DNA from: Paenibacillus woosongensis
GTDB taxonomy: Bacteria > Bacillota > Bacilli > Paenibacillales > Paenibacillaceae
Reading direction: 5' to 3'
Length of the DNA stretch: 64,000 bases
Assembly: GCF_009725165.1 (NCBI RefSeq)
Contig: NZ_WNZW01000008.1
Coordinates: 62,001-126,000 of the forward strand
Part shown: piece after piece, positions 7,632 through 15,971 of the stretch
Numbering within the stretch: the first letter of the stretch is position 1
Layout of the letters: each line of letters starts with the position of its first letter
Program-made: the position numbers and the translations under genes
Notes under the pieces: generated by a model
Told to the model about the DNA's origin: nothing
The model's input: only the letters and a program-made list of their open reading frames with translations
Databases searched by the model: none

Positions 7632-9185
7632 ATGAATAACCAAACTTACGGTTCTGGAGAGCTACCCCGGTATCCCCAATCCATGTGGCGGGATACGACC
7701 AACCTGCCCTCTTTTCCCCGGCTCCAAGAGGATATCGAGACCGACGTCGCCATTATCGGCGCTGGCATTACGGGCATTACCACCGCCTATCTGCTATGTA
7801 AGGCAGGCTTTAAGGTAGCCGTTGTGGATGCGGCCGAAATTCTTGACGGAACGACCGGGTTCACAACGGCCAAAATCACGGCCCAGCACGGACTGATTTA
7901 CGACAAGCTGCGGAAGCATTTTGGAGATAAAGAGGCCAGACTCTACTATGAAGCAAATGAGGAAGCCCTCTCTTTCATTCGATTCACAGTGGAGGAGCAT
8001 CAAATCGACTGCCAATTGCAGCAGCAGGATGCCTATTTATACGCCGACTCCGAGGAGCAGGCAGAGCAGCTTCGCAAAGAATGGGAGGCTTATGAGCAGC
8101 TAGGGCTGCCGGGCGAATGGTGCGACACCTTGCCGATTCCCATCCAGGTCTATGGAGCCATACGGATGAAGAATCAGGCTCAATTCCACCCGCTGCAATA
8201 CCTGCGAACCCTCGTTGAATACGTAACTTCACATGGCGGAACCCTCTACGAAAATACGACCCTGGAGGATGCGGCTGACCATACCCGGGACGGGCGGCGG
8301 CAGCTCACTACCGAGGGCGGTCATAAAATCACCTGCCAATATGCGATCTCTGCCTCGCATTTCCCGTTCTATGACGGAGGCGGGTTCTACTTCACTAGAC
8401 TACATGCGGAACGTTCTTATGTGGTTGCCATCGAACCAGAGATTCCGCTGGAACAGGGCATGTACATTAATTGCGGCGACCCTAAGCGTTCCCTGAGATC
8501 AGCCCTGCTGAACGATGAGCAAGTTATTCTGGTCGGCGGAGAATCACACAAAACGGGAAAGGGCGAATGCACGTTCAAGCACTATGAAGAACTGGAGGAA
8601 TTCGGCGGCAAGCTGTTCGGAGCCAAACGCATCCCTTACCGATGGTCGACTCAAGATCTCGTCACAATAGACGAAATCCCTTACATCGGGGCTATTACTG
8701 CAAACGAGGACAAGGTTCTGGTAGCCACCGGATTTGCCAAATGGGGAATGACGAACGGAACCGCAGCCGCTCTGATGTTCCGCGATCTCATTATGGGCCA
8801 CGGCAACAAGTATACGGATCTGTATACGCCTTCCCGCTTTAAAGCAAATCCGGGCGTGAAGAACTTTACTGTACAGAACGCTGATGTCGCCAAGGAATGG
8901 GTATCTGGCAAGGTAGAATTGATCCGCCGTAAAGCGGAAGATTTGAAAAATGACGAAGGCGGGGTTGTACGGCATCTCGGCAAGCGGGCCGGCGGCTATA
9001 AGGACAAGGAAGGCCGACTTTACATCGTTGATACGACATGCACACATCTCGGCTGCGAGGTGGAATGGAACGAGGCCGAGCGCTCCTGGGACTGCCCATG
9101 CCACGGATCAAGGTTCAACTACGAAGGAAAAGTGCTGGAAGGGCCGGCCACGGAAAGCTTGCCGCTGCTCAGTCAGGAGCCTTGA
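7632..9185 (+). CDS. FAD-dependent oxidoreductase fused to a C-terminal Rieske [2Fe-2S] domain
   Basis: A DAO-type FAD domain begins with the dinucleotide-binding motif VAIIGAGITGITTAYLL (about residues 39-55) and carries the segment GTTGFTTAKITAQHG characteristic of this glycine/D-amino-acid oxidase-like group. Residues about 430-510 are a Rieske domain with both cluster motifs, CTHLGC and CPCHGSRF. The combined architecture is known in many Bacillales as an uncharacterised cytosolic amine or glycine-type oxidoreductase. GGAGG at 7621-7625 stands 6 bases before the ATG at 7632, so this start is used instead of the TTG at 7626. Divergent from the ger operon. A terminator follows at 9228-9252. 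The substrate is not known. Confidence 0.9.
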   Translation: MNNQTYGSGELPRYPQSMWRDTTNLPSFPRLQEDIETDVAIIGAGITGITTAYLLCKAGFKVAVVDAAEILDGTTGFTTAKITAQHGLIYDKLRKHFGDKEARLYYEANEEALSFIRFTVEEHQIDCQLQQQDAYLYADSEEQAEQLRKEWEAYEQLGLPGEWCDTLPIPIQVYGAIRMKNQAQFHPLQYLRTLVEYVTSHGGTLYENTTLEDAADHTRDGRRQLTTEGGHKITCQYAISASHFPFYDGGGFYFTRLHAERSYVVAIEPEIPLEQGMYINCGDPKRSLRSALLNDEQVILVGGESHKTGKGECTFKHYEELEEFGGKLFGAKRIPYRWSTQDLVTIDEIPYIGAITANEDKVLVATGFAKWGMTNGTAAALMFRDLIMGHGNKYTDLYTPSRFKANPGVKNFTVQNADVAKEWVSGKVELIRRKAEDLKNDEGGVVRHLGKRAGGYKDKEGRLYIVDTTCTHLGCEVEWNEAERSWDCPCHGSRFNYEGKVLEGPATESLPLLSQEP

Positions 9186-9227
9186 CGGCGGTGATGGCAT
9201 ACCTGAGAATAAAACCTGGATTGCACG

Positions 9228-9252
9228 TAGGCACCGACTGGTGCCTTTCTTT
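9228..9252 (+). terminator. Intrinsic terminator after the Rieske oxidoreductase
   Basis: GGCACC and GGTGCC form a hairpin with a GACT loop, followed by TTTCTTT. Confidence 0.75.
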
Positions 9253-9348
9253 CATCTTGCTATATTGCATTATTCAGTACTGGATGATATCATGTAGAAA
9301 ACTGCTGATAAATACTGCTAAATATATGAAAAAAAGAGGCGATGCCAC

Positions 9349-9675
9349 TTGGATATCAGTATCCAATTCAAAAAAGGCGCCTTGGAAATTTGCGTCCTCG
9401 TACTCATCCACGAAAAGGATCGCTATGGATATGAGCTGGCCCAATCCGTCTCGGAGCATATCGAAGTGGCGGAAGGCGCCCTATATCCTCTGCTGCGCAG
9501 GCTCGTGAACGAAGGCCACTGCACGACGTATTTACAGGAATCGAGCGAAGGGCCTCCCCGTAAATATTACAAACTGACCCCTCAAGGGGAATTACACATG
9601 AAGAAGCTGGTGATTGAATGGAAACGATTCGTCAGCAACGTATCCAATTTAATCGAGAGAGGGAACCACTTATGA
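9349..9675 (+). CDS. PadR-family transcriptional regulator
   Basis: A 108-residue PadR-type winged helix: KGALEICVLVLIHEKDRYGY, ISVAEGALYPLLRRL-like segment (IEVAEGALYPLLRRLVNEG) and RKYYKLTPQGELHMKKL are typical of the short PadR-s1 class. The start is a TTG at 9349 with AGAGG 9 bases upstream. Its stop overlaps the ATG of the DUF1700 gene (ATGA), so the three genes PadR-DUF1700-DUF4097 form one operon. In Firmicutes this trio is commonly linked to envelope stress sensing; PadR probably represses its own operon until a ligand binds. Confidence 0.88.
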   Translation: MDISIQFKKGALEICVLVLIHEKDRYGYELAQSVSEHIEVAEGALYPLLRRLVNEGHCTTYLQESSEGPPRKYYKLTPQGELHMKKLVIEWKRFVSNVSNLIERGNHL

Positions 9676-10277
9676 CAAAGAGCGAATTCATCTCGCTGCT
9701 CAGTACTCATTTATCGGCGCTCCCGCCGGAGGAGCGCCATGAATTGATGGAGGACTATGAAGCTCATTTTGCTTTCGGCCTTCAGAATGGAAAGACCGAG
9801 GAAGAAATCGTCCGTGAACTGGGCGATCCGGCTGAACTGGCCCAGGAAGCCCTGGGCAACCGTTCAGCTCCACAGCACCCCTTATACTGGTTCGGGGAGT
9901 CGCCGCAGGGACAAACGGACGCTGTCCCTCCCGGAGATCGCGGCACCCGCTACCGGAAAGCTGCTCCAGCAATTTATGCCGGGTTGTTCTTCCTTAACCT
10001 GGTCATGATGCCTTTGCTGGCTGCTCTATGGGCAGCAGGCCTAGCTCTTGCACTAGGGGCCGTTGGCGGCATTGTGAGCCCTGCTGCCCTGCTGCTAGAA
10101 TATGCATTTAACGGGGCTCTCTTGCCGGCAAAAGCTTTTGCCGCCCTCACCTTGGTCGGAATCGGTATTCTTCTCGCCATCAGTACGCGGCATGCCTATT
10201 CCGGCATCCTAAAACTAAGCGCGTCTTATTGGGCATGGAACGTCCGAGTCGCCAAAGGAGTTAAGATCAATGAATAA
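9672..10277 (+). CDS. DUF1700 (HAAS-domain) membrane protein
   Basis: A 201-residue protein: residues 1-60 are the helical HAAS/DUF1700 domain (MTKSEFISLLSTHLSALPPE ... ELGDPAELAQEAL), followed by a hydrophilic linker and three to four TM segments (from about residue 105). The ATG at 9672 overlaps the PadR stop; the longer frame from 9618 is rejected because it lies inside the PadR gene. This domain is a partner of PadR-type regulators and DUF4097 proteins, probably in membrane-stress signalling. Confidence 0.88.
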   Translation: MTKSEFISLLSTHLSALPPEERHELMEDYEAHFAFGLQNGKTEEEIVRELGDPAELAQEALGNRSAPQHPLYWFGESPQGQTDAVPPGDRGTRYRKAAPAIYAGLFFLNLVMMPLLAALWAAGLALALGAVGGIVSPAALLLEYAFNGALLPAKAFAALTLVGIGILLAISTRHAYSGILKLSASYWAWNVRVAKGVKINE

Positions 10278-11223
10278 AAAAGGATGGAGCTTAATCGCGA
10301 CCCTTTGCGTCATCCTGGGCATCAGCGGGATGATCTATCAAGGCTTCGACTTCGAGAAAGAACAACCTGCCTATACGCAGAAATGGACGTTTGGGGATGA
10401 CGAACTGCAGTCGCTGTCCATTGACAGCGACTATAATGTCAATTTTGAATTTATCCACAGTCCAGATGGTACGAATTACGTGGAAGCTAGCGGAAATTTG
10501 CCCCAGAAATCAATTGATAAGCTGACAGGGACGACAATCGCCTCGCAGTCCCTCGCCCTTCATTTTCAGGAGGAGTATGTCATTCGTTTCCTCAGCTTCA
10601 ACTTTCGATCCTCCACCCAGCATGTGACGGTGGCCTTGGCCGATCCGGAGCAATCGTTAAATCGAATCTCTGTCGATCTGCTGGCCAACAACGGTAATTT
10701 CAAGGCTTTACGCGCCAAAGAAATATCATTGGAGACGAAATCAGGCAACCTGTCGGGCCAGAATTTAACCGCCGACCGCTTGAAGATCCAGAACTTCTCC
10801 GGCATAATCTCGCTGGATGAGATTGCGGCCGATACCGAGCTTAAGCTAACCTCTGGCAACGTGAAGCTCAACAATATAAAAGGATCTTTAAATTCCGAAA
10901 TGACCTCTGGGGATTTCTCAGCTCAAGATATGAAAGGCGATATTCAGGTTACGGGCACCTCGGGCAATATAAAAATCAGTGATTGGACGGGGAACGGAAT
11001 TATTAAGTCCACCTCCGGCAATATCACGATTAAGGAGCAGCGCTCGGACTCACTGGATATATCCATCCATTCTGGAAACGTTGCCCTTTCTGCTGACCCT
11101 GAATTTCAAGGCAACTACGACCTTAGGGCCACTTCGGGCCGAATCGAAGCGCCGGATTCACCTAGCGTAACCGAAGACCTCATTAAGGTGCGCTCGACCT
11201 CAGGAAATATTACGATCAAATAA
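10270..11223 (+). CDS. DUF4097-family (adhesin-like beta-helix) protein
   Basis: A 317-residue protein with one N-terminal TM/signal segment (SLIATLCVILGISGMIYQGF) and a long series of short beta repeats with recurrent Ser-Gly-Asn turns (TKSGNLSGQ, LTSGNVKL, MTSGDFSA, GTSGNIKI, STSGNITI, HSGNVAL, STSGNITIK) typical of DUF4097 right-handed beta-helix folds. The ATG at 10270 overlaps the stop of the DUF1700 gene by 8 bases and has AAAGGAG upstream. Likely displayed outside the membrane as the third member of the PadR operon. A strong terminator follows. Confidence 0.88.
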   Translation: MNKKGWSLIATLCVILGISGMIYQGFDFEKEQPAYTQKWTFGDDELQSLSIDSDYNVNFEFIHSPDGTNYVEASGNLPQKSIDKLTGTTIASQSLALHFQEEYVIRFLSFNFRSSTQHVTVALADPEQSLNRISVDLLANNGNFKALRAKEISLETKSGNLSGQNLTADRLKIQNFSGIISLDEIAADTELKLTSGNVKLNNIKGSLNSEMTSGDFSAQDMKGDIQVTGTSGNIKISDWTGNGIIKSTSGNITIKEQRSDSLDISIHSGNVALSADPEFQGNYDLRATSGRIEAPDSPSVTEDLIKVRSTSGNITIK

Positions 11224-11246
11224 CTGTTCTAATCTATCCTATTCAA

Positions 11247-11285
11247 AAAATAGCCCCTGGCTCTAAAAGCCAGGGGCTATTTTGA
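11247..11285. terminator. Strong bidirectional intrinsic terminator
   Basis: AAAATAGCCCCTGGCT and AGCCAGGGGCTATTTT form a perfect 16-bp stem with a 5-base loop, with T-rich ends on both strands. It separates the DUF4097 gene from the convergent HExxH gene. Confidence 0.9.
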
Positions 11286-11311
11286 CATATGACATGCTGA
11301 ATTGCGATTCG

Positions 11312-11761
11312 CTAGGCAATTTCGCCCGCGATGGCATCGCGGTATGACTTCAGCGAGTAGTAAATGACCGTCTGCATAATGCTCTGATCTTCCTCCGGGA
11401 TTAGCGTCTTGGCATAGTCCCAGGCGTTCTCTTCGATACGAAGAGCAATTCTCCTGCGCTCCAGCTCGTTGTCGGCTGCATCCAGAAGATCCGACAGCTC
11501 CTTCAGACTGGCATCCTCCGCATGCCCGAGTTCATGGGCGAACACGATACTCAGCACCTGCGGGAAAACATCCAGCGAACCAAAGAGACTTAGGCACTGC
11601 TTCTTGATTTCCTCCAAATACATCGTGACGTTATGGTTGGCGATACTGTATTTGCCGCCAACGTTCCGACCACCGGGGAAGCGCGAACGAACGTCGAGGG
11701 TAACCGTGCTGCCGGACTGCTTCAGCAGCTGATCCATAATAAGTTGTGCTGTTCTTTTCAA
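11312..11761 (-). CDS. Small HExxH-containing protein (putative zinc metallopeptidase)
   Basis: Unrecognised family of about 149 residues. It contains SIVFAHELGHAEDAS, i.e. an HELGH zinc-binding motif in a helix, followed about 25 residues later by acidic helix LLDAADNELERRRIALRIEENAWD, where the Glu of REEN-type could be a third ligand. The overall plan recalls the IrrE/ImmA-like or minimal gluzincin proteins found in Firmicutes, but no firm match is claimed. A TTG at 11761 is chosen because AAGGGGAG lies 6-8 bases upstream; a longer GTG frame would start at 11794. No signal peptide, so cytosolic. Confidence 0.6.
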   Translation of the reverse strand: MKRTAQLIMDQLLKQSGSTVTLDVRSRFPGGRNVGGKYSIANHNVTMYLEEIKKQCLSLFGSLDVFPQVLSIVFAHELGHAEDASLKELSDLLDAADNELERRRIALRIEENAWDYAKTLIPEEDQSIMQTVIYYSLKSYRDAIAGEIA

Positions 11762-11896
11762 GTAGACTCCCCTTATTTCATGTAAAATTGACACTTCGTA
11801 ATCTGATTTTCCTCAACCAGCACGTTTTTGCCTTCCTCATTATAATGCAACGGATTTCAGAAATAAATAACAGAGCAACCACATTTTTTACATGGC

Positions 11897-12565
11897 TTAT
11901 TTGACGGCAAAACGATCCAGCCGTTTCTCTATATGCGTCTGCAATGCCGAAAGAACCGTGCTGAACAGCAAATAGATTAAAGCCACCTCGCTATACACGA
12001 GAAGCGGCTCATAGGTCACGGATGTGATTTCCTGCGCCTTGCGGAACATTTCCGCATAGGTGACCGTAAAGGCCAGCGAGGTATCCTTCACTAGACTGAT
12101 GAAGGAGTTGCCCAGCGGCGGAACCGATACGCGGGCCGCCTGAGGCAGTATCACGTAATATAGTGCCTGGATCCGGCTCATCCCCAGTGAATAGGCCGCC
12201 TCCCATTGCCCCTTCTCTATTGACAATATCGCTGCGCGGACGATTTCCGATCCGTAAGCTCCGACGCTTAACGTGAAACCGATGACCGCTGCGGAAAAAG
12301 GCTCCAGCGTAATGCCGACACTAGGCAAGCCGTAGAAAATAATAAACAGCTGCACGAGGAGCGGAGTTCCCCGTATAACCCATACGTAGAACTTCGCGGC
12401 TTGACGAATCAGCGTCCACTTTGACAGCCTCGCAAGGGCGGTCAAAATGGCCACCAGCATGCCAAGGCCAAAGGTAATCAACGTAAGGGGAATAGTAAAA
12501 GCAACCCCCGCTTTAAGCAGGGGCAGCAGCGAATCGATAAATATTTGTACAAGTCTGTCGTTCAT
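11897..12565 (-). CDS. tcyB: Polar amino-acid (cystine-type) ABC transporter permease
   Basis: A 222-residue HisM/TcyB-type permease with about five TM segments. RGTPLLVQLFIIFYGLP and the coupling-helix EAA motif GQWEAAYSLGMSRIQALYYVILP are diagnostic of the 3.A.1.3 polar amino-acid uptake family. RBS AAAGGATG lies upstream of the ATG, 54 bases after the binding-protein gene. The cystine assignment comes from resemblance of the pair to TcyA/TcyB of Bacillus and is moderate; no ATP-binding subunit gene is adjacent. Confidence 0.82.
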   Translation of the reverse strand: MNDRLVQIFIDSLLPLLKAGVAFTIPLTLITFGLGMLVAILTALARLSKWTLIRQAAKFYVWVIRGTPLLVQLFIIFYGLPSVGITLEPFSAAVIGFTLSVGAYGSEIVRAAILSIEKGQWEAAYSLGMSRIQALYYVILPQAARVSVPPLGNSFISLVKDTSLAFTVTYAEMFRKAQEITSVTYEPLLVYSEVALIYLLFSTVLSALQTHIEKRLDRFAVK

Positions 12566-12619
12566 ATCAAGACATCCTTTGCGGGCAGACCAGCGGAATC
12601 AACCTGTTCCGGATTCAGT

Positions 12620-13486
12620 TTATTTAGATACGTCTGCGCCAAAATATTTGTTGGAAATCTCCAGGTACGTGCCATCTTCCTTTATCGCTGCCAATGCTTC
12701 ATTGACGGCAGCTACAAGCTCATCATTTCCTTTGTTGAACAGCGCTGCGCTTTCAGCAGCCTCCGGCAGCTCATCAACGACTTTTAGCGGCACGTCCGGC
12801 TTTTGATTTTTCAAATCCAAGAAGGACAACCCGTCGTTCACCGTTGCATCGATCCGCTTCGAGAGCAGCAGGTCGATCGCCTGGTTAAAGCCTTCGGTGC
12901 CGACGATTTCCGCCCCGTTCTCCCTGGCGATATCCGTTAAATTGCTCGTCAGCGACTGCCCGGCTTTTTTCCCTTTAAGATCAGCAAATTTCGCAATGTC
13001 GTTATTATCCTCGCGGACGATCAAGGCGGCACGGGATACGATGTAGGAATCCGAGAAATCGTATTTCTCTTTGCGATCCTCGCGAATGGTGACCTGATTG
13101 AACACGGTATCGAACCGCTTCGCATCCAGTCCGGCGAAAATGCCGTCCCACGGCGTCTCGATGAATTCAGCCTCTACGCCAAGACGCTTGGCAACCTCCT
13201 GAGCCAGCTCCACGTCAAAACCTGTCAGCTTGCCGTCTTTGTCATGGAACGTGAACGGCGCGTACGTTCCCTCCGTTCCGATCCGGATTTTGCCGTTTGC
13301 CTTGATTGTTTCAAGCAGGTTCTTCTCCCCAGAGGCTGTCTCCGTCTGGGCTCCTGCACCAACATTGCCTTTACCCGCAGAGTCATTTGCCGTATTGCCA
13401 GAGCCGCTATTCGCTCCACCGCCGCAAGCGGCTGCAAGCAGGACCGTTAATACTAAGGTTAGAACTGTTAAGCTGAGTTTCTTCAT
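12620..13486 (-). CDS. tcyA: Amino-acid (cystine-type) ABC transporter substrate-binding lipoprotein
   Basis: Lipoprotein signal with lipobox LAAAC (Cys about 21), a Gly/Asn/Ser-rich linker to about residue 55, then a SBP_bac_3 domain: KIRIGTEGTYAPFTFHDKDG, GFDVELAQEVAKRLG, ETPWDGIFAGLDAKRFD and the C-terminal EDGTYLEISNKYFG. Length 288 is normal. The sequence resembles Bacillus TcyA/YckB cystine-binding proteins. It is transcribed with the permease from a TTGACG-17-TAATAT promoter at 13551-13579. Ligand inferred from similarity only. Confidence 0.85.
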   Translation of the reverse strand: MKKLSLTVLTLVLTVLLAAACGGGANSGSGNTANDSAGKGNVGAGAQTETASGEKNLLETIKANGKIRIGTEGTYAPFTFHDKDGKLTGFDVELAQEVAKRLGVEAEFIETPWDGIFAGLDAKRFDTVFNQVTIREDRKEKYDFSDSYIVSRAALIVREDNNDIAKFADLKGKKAGQSLTSNLTDIARENGAEIVGTEGFNQAIDLLLSKRIDATVNDGLSFLDLKNQKPDVPLKVVDELPEAAESAALFNKGNDELVAAVNEALAAIKEDGTYLEISNKYFGADVSK

Positions 13487-13528
13487 ATCTACCAGACCCC
13501 TATCTATAATTAAAATTTAATTCATATA

Positions 13529-13550
13529 ATTCAACTCGGATTAATTGAAT
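13529..13550. promoter_or_regulatory. Inverted repeat just downstream of the tcyA promoter
   Basis: ATTCAA and TTGAAT are separated by 10 bases and directly abut the -10 element of the tcyA promoter, a position suited to a repressor operator. The regulator is unknown. Confidence 0.4.
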
Positions 13551-13579
13551 ATATTACGCTTCAACCCCGATTTCGTCAA
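13551..13579 (-). promoter_or_regulatory. Sigma-A type promoter of tcyAB
   Basis: Minus strand TTGACG (13579-13574), 17-base spacer, TAATAT (13556-13551). Confidence 0.7.
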
Positions 13580-13608
13580 TCCCTTTTTTTATATCAGCAA
13601 AAGGGCTG

Positions 13609-13637
13609 TTGAAAATAAATGCCAAAGCGGATACAAT
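13609..13637 (+). promoter_or_regulatory. Sigma-A type promoter of the leader ORF / ABC-F unit
   Basis: TTGAAA (13609-13614), exactly 17 bases, TACAAT (13632-13637). Transcription would begin near 13644, 25 bases before the 51-codon ORF. No comparable promoter exists between the terminator at 13842-13870 and the ABC-F start at 13929. Confidence 0.75.
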
Positions 13638-13668
13638 TTGAACATAACATTAAAAGGAGGTGGGTAGA

Positions 13669-13824
13669 GTGGATCGCAAGTTCGCATGGAATCGAATCAG
13701 CCAATTGCCTATGGCATTATTTGGCATTTTCTACGGTGTGGCTGACAACGGGATTAGTCTGTCCATTTTTAGCTATTCGATATCCAAATTACACTTGCGA
13801 AATGCCGCTCCTACCTTAACCTAA
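13669..13824 (+). CDS. 51-codon small ORF in the leader of an ABC-F gene
   Basis: A GTG at 13669 with a perfect AAAAGGAGGT eight bases upstream opens a 51-residue frame (VDRKFAWNRISQLPMALFGI ... ending LRNAAPTLT) that stops at 13822-13824. The middle is moderately hydrophobic (LFGIFYGVADNGISLSIFSY). It lies 32 bases downstream of a good promoter and 17 bases upstream of an intrinsic terminator that precedes the ABC-F gene. No family recognised. It could be a leader peptide whose translation controls readthrough, or an independent small protein with its own terminator. The overlapping frame from 13619 lacks a ribosome binding site and is rejected. Confidence 0.6.
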   Translation: MDRKFAWNRISQLPMALFGIFYGVADNGISLSIFSYSISKLHLRNAAPTLT

Positions 13825-13841
13825 CGGATCGTTACGTGAAG

Positions 13842-13870
13842 AAGGCTGCAGAATTTCTGCAGCCTTTTTT
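13842..13870 (+). terminator. Intrinsic terminator / candidate attenuator before the ABC-F gene
   Basis: AAGGCTGCAGA and TCTGCAGCCTT form an 11-bp stem with a 3-base loop, followed by TTTTTT. Only 58 bases separate it from the ABC-F start and no promoter is visible there, so transcription must read through it. Confidence 0.85.
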
Positions 13871-13928
13871 CGTCTCCAGGGTGGCTTTGCTTCAAGGAAG
13901 CGGCATGGGCCGAAGGAGATTATATAGA

Positions 13929-15932
13929 ATGATTATCCAATGCAAAAGTGTCCAAAAATATTACGGTGCCGAGCTTGTGCTCAGCGATGTTACCTTTGAA
14001 ATCAAATCCGGCGAAAGGGTAGGCTTGATCGGACGCAACGGGACCGGCAAGACGACGCTGATGCGCCTCTTATCCGGCAGCGAGACACCCGATCATGGCT
14101 CTATCGCCGTCCGCAAGGACACAACGTTTGGCGTTCTCGCCCAGATTCCTGACTATGACAACCGTATGACGGTATACGATGTGCTGCAATCCGCCTTTGA
14201 GCCTTTGCTCATGATCCAGGCGCAAATGCGGAAGCTGGAAGCGGAAATGTCCGCGCTATCCTCGGCAGGCATGAACACTCCTAACATGGATCGCCTAATC
14301 CAGCAATATGGAAGCCTGCAGGAAGGCTTTGAACGAAACGGCGGCTTTGAAATGGAGGCGTCCATCGAACGTGTGGCCCAAGGGCTCGGTATCCCTGCCA
14401 GCTCCTTCAAGCGGGCCTTCAGCTCCTTATCCGGCGGAGAGAAGACGAAGATCGGCCTAGCCGTCATTTTGCTTCAGCAGCCGGATGTTCTTCTGCTTGA
14501 CGAGCCAACCAATCATTTGGATATGGCTGCCGTCCATTGGCTAGAGGAATTTCTGCTCGCTTTTAAAGGTACCGTTACCGTGATCTCCCACGACCGCTAC
14601 TTTCTCGACAGGGTGGCCGATAAAATCATCGAAATCGAGGACGGCGAGGCATTTACCTATCCCTGCAGCTACAGCGAGTACAAAAAAGAGAAGGAACGCA
14701 GGCTGCTCCAGCAATTTGCCGACTATCAGGAACAGCAGAAGAAAATCAAGAAAATGCAGGAGGCCATTAAGCAGCTGATCGAATGGGGAAACCGTTCCAA
14801 TCCGCCGAACGCAGGATTCCACCGTAGAGCAGCTTCCATGCAAAAGGCGCTGGACCGTATCGTCAAACTGAAAAGACCTGTGCTCGAACGAAAGCGCATC
14901 GATCTGCAGCTGTCGCAGTCCGACCGTTCCGGCAATGATGTCATCGTCCTGCGGGAAGCAGGTAAAAGCATAGGAGAACGCACGCTCTACCGGGGCGTAA
15001 ATCATACACTTCGCTACGGAGAGAACGCTGCCTTAATCGGCCGAAACGGCGCTGGAAAAACTACACTTATGAAGTGCATTCTAGGCATAGAACCCGTTCA
15101 GGAGGGGGAGATTCGGCTCGGCTCACGCGTGGAAACCGGCTATCTTGCGCAAGAATCAGCACCCAAGGACAACTCCTGCACGGTACTGGAATATTTCCGG
15201 AATGAGCTCGCCATGGAAGCTGGGGAAGCCCGTAATCAGCTTGCGCGCTTCCTTTTTTACGGAAGTGACGTTTTCAAGAAGGTTCATAGTCTGTCAGGCG
15301 GTGAATGGACGAGGCTGAGATTGGCTATGCTGATGTACCGCAAACCGAATTTGCTGCTCCTGGATGAACCGACCAACCATCTGGATATCGACTCCCGGGA
15401 AGCCCTGGAGGACGCGCTCGAGGAATATCCCGGCTCTGTGCTCGTCATCTCCCATGACCGATATTTTATCAACAAAATCGCAGACCAGATTTGGGAGCTT
15501 GCTGGAGGCAAAATGTTCATTACCGAAGGCGGCTATGCCGACTATCAGGCTGAGCTGAATAAGCGGAAGCCTGCGGCAAACAGACAGTCCGCGCAGGCAT
15601 ACGAATTCAGCGCGGCGAGAGATTCCGCTCTCCCCAAATTGCCCTCTTCGGAAGCTTCCCCTAACGGAAAAATGCGAAACAAAGCAGAGCAGATCTCGGG
15701 GCAAGAGCACGATCCTTCTGTCTCTTCCGCCGCTAACCCTGCCACGCTCCGCAAAATGGAACAGGAGATATCCTCCCTGGAGCAGAGGATTGCACAGATC
15801 GATGAGGCTATGCTTGATCCGGGCATCGGGAGCGACGCAGATAAGCTGAACGTTCTGCTGGAGGAGCGTGTTGAAATTCAGCGGACTCTCGATCCGCTCA
15901 TTGATAAATATATTTCCCTTTTAGAAAAGTGA
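13929..15932 (+). CDS. ABC-F family ATPase (ribosome-associated; possible antibiotic-resistance type)
   Basis: A 667-residue soluble protein with two ABC domains and no membrane segments. Domain 1: Walker A GRNGTGKTT (about 35-43), signature LSGGEKTKIGLA, Walker B LLLDEPTNHLD, ISHDRYFLD. An ABC-F interdomain linker rich in Lys/Glu/Gln follows (about 245-320). Domain 2: GRNGAGKTT, LSGGEWTRLRLA, LLLDEPTNHLDI, ISHDRYFINK. The C-terminus (about 600-667) is a coiled coil, as in YdiF/Uup-type proteins. ABC-F proteins bind the ribosomal E site; some rescue antibiotic-stalled ribosomes. The ATG at 13929 has GAAGGAG 11 bases upstream; a longer frame from 13836 would translate the terminator and is rejected. 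The leader architecture suggests inducible expression. Confidence 0.9.
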   Translation: MIIQCKSVQKYYGAELVLSDVTFEIKSGERVGLIGRNGTGKTTLMRLLSGSETPDHGSIAVRKDTTFGVLAQIPDYDNRMTVYDVLQSAFEPLLMIQAQMRKLEAEMSALSSAGMNTPNMDRLIQQYGSLQEGFERNGGFEMEASIERVAQGLGIPASSFKRAFSSLSGGEKTKIGLAVILLQQPDVLLLDEPTNHLDMAAVHWLEEFLLAFKGTVTVISHDRYFLDRVADKIIEIEDGEAFTYPCSYSEYKKEKERRLLQQFADYQEQQKKIKKMQEAIKQLIEWGNRSNPPNAGFHRRAASMQKALDRIVKLKRPVLERKRIDLQLSQSDRSGNDVIVLREAGKSIGERTLYRGVNHTLRYGENAALIGRNGAGKTTLMKCILGIEPVQEGEIRLGSRVETGYLAQESAPKDNSCTVLEYFRNELAMEAGEARNQLARFLFYGSDVFKKVHSLSGGEWTRLRLAMLMYRKPNLLLLDEPTNHLDIDSREALEDALEEYPGSVLVISHDRYFINKIADQIWELAGGKMFITEGGYADYQAELNKRKPAANRQSAQAYEFSAARDSALPKLPSSEASPNGKMRNKAEQISGQEHDPSVSSAANPATLRKMEQEISSLEQRIAQIDEAMLDPGIGSDADKLNVLLEERVEIQRTLDPLIDKYISLLEK

Positions 15933-15971
15933 TGGGGCTGTTATTTCAGCAAAATAAGGAGTGAATGTCCG

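Noticed and set aside
13619..13819. 66-codon ORF upstream of the ABC-F gene
   Set aside because: It begins upstream of the promoter -10 element and lacks a ribosome site; the frame from GTG 13669 has a near-perfect one.
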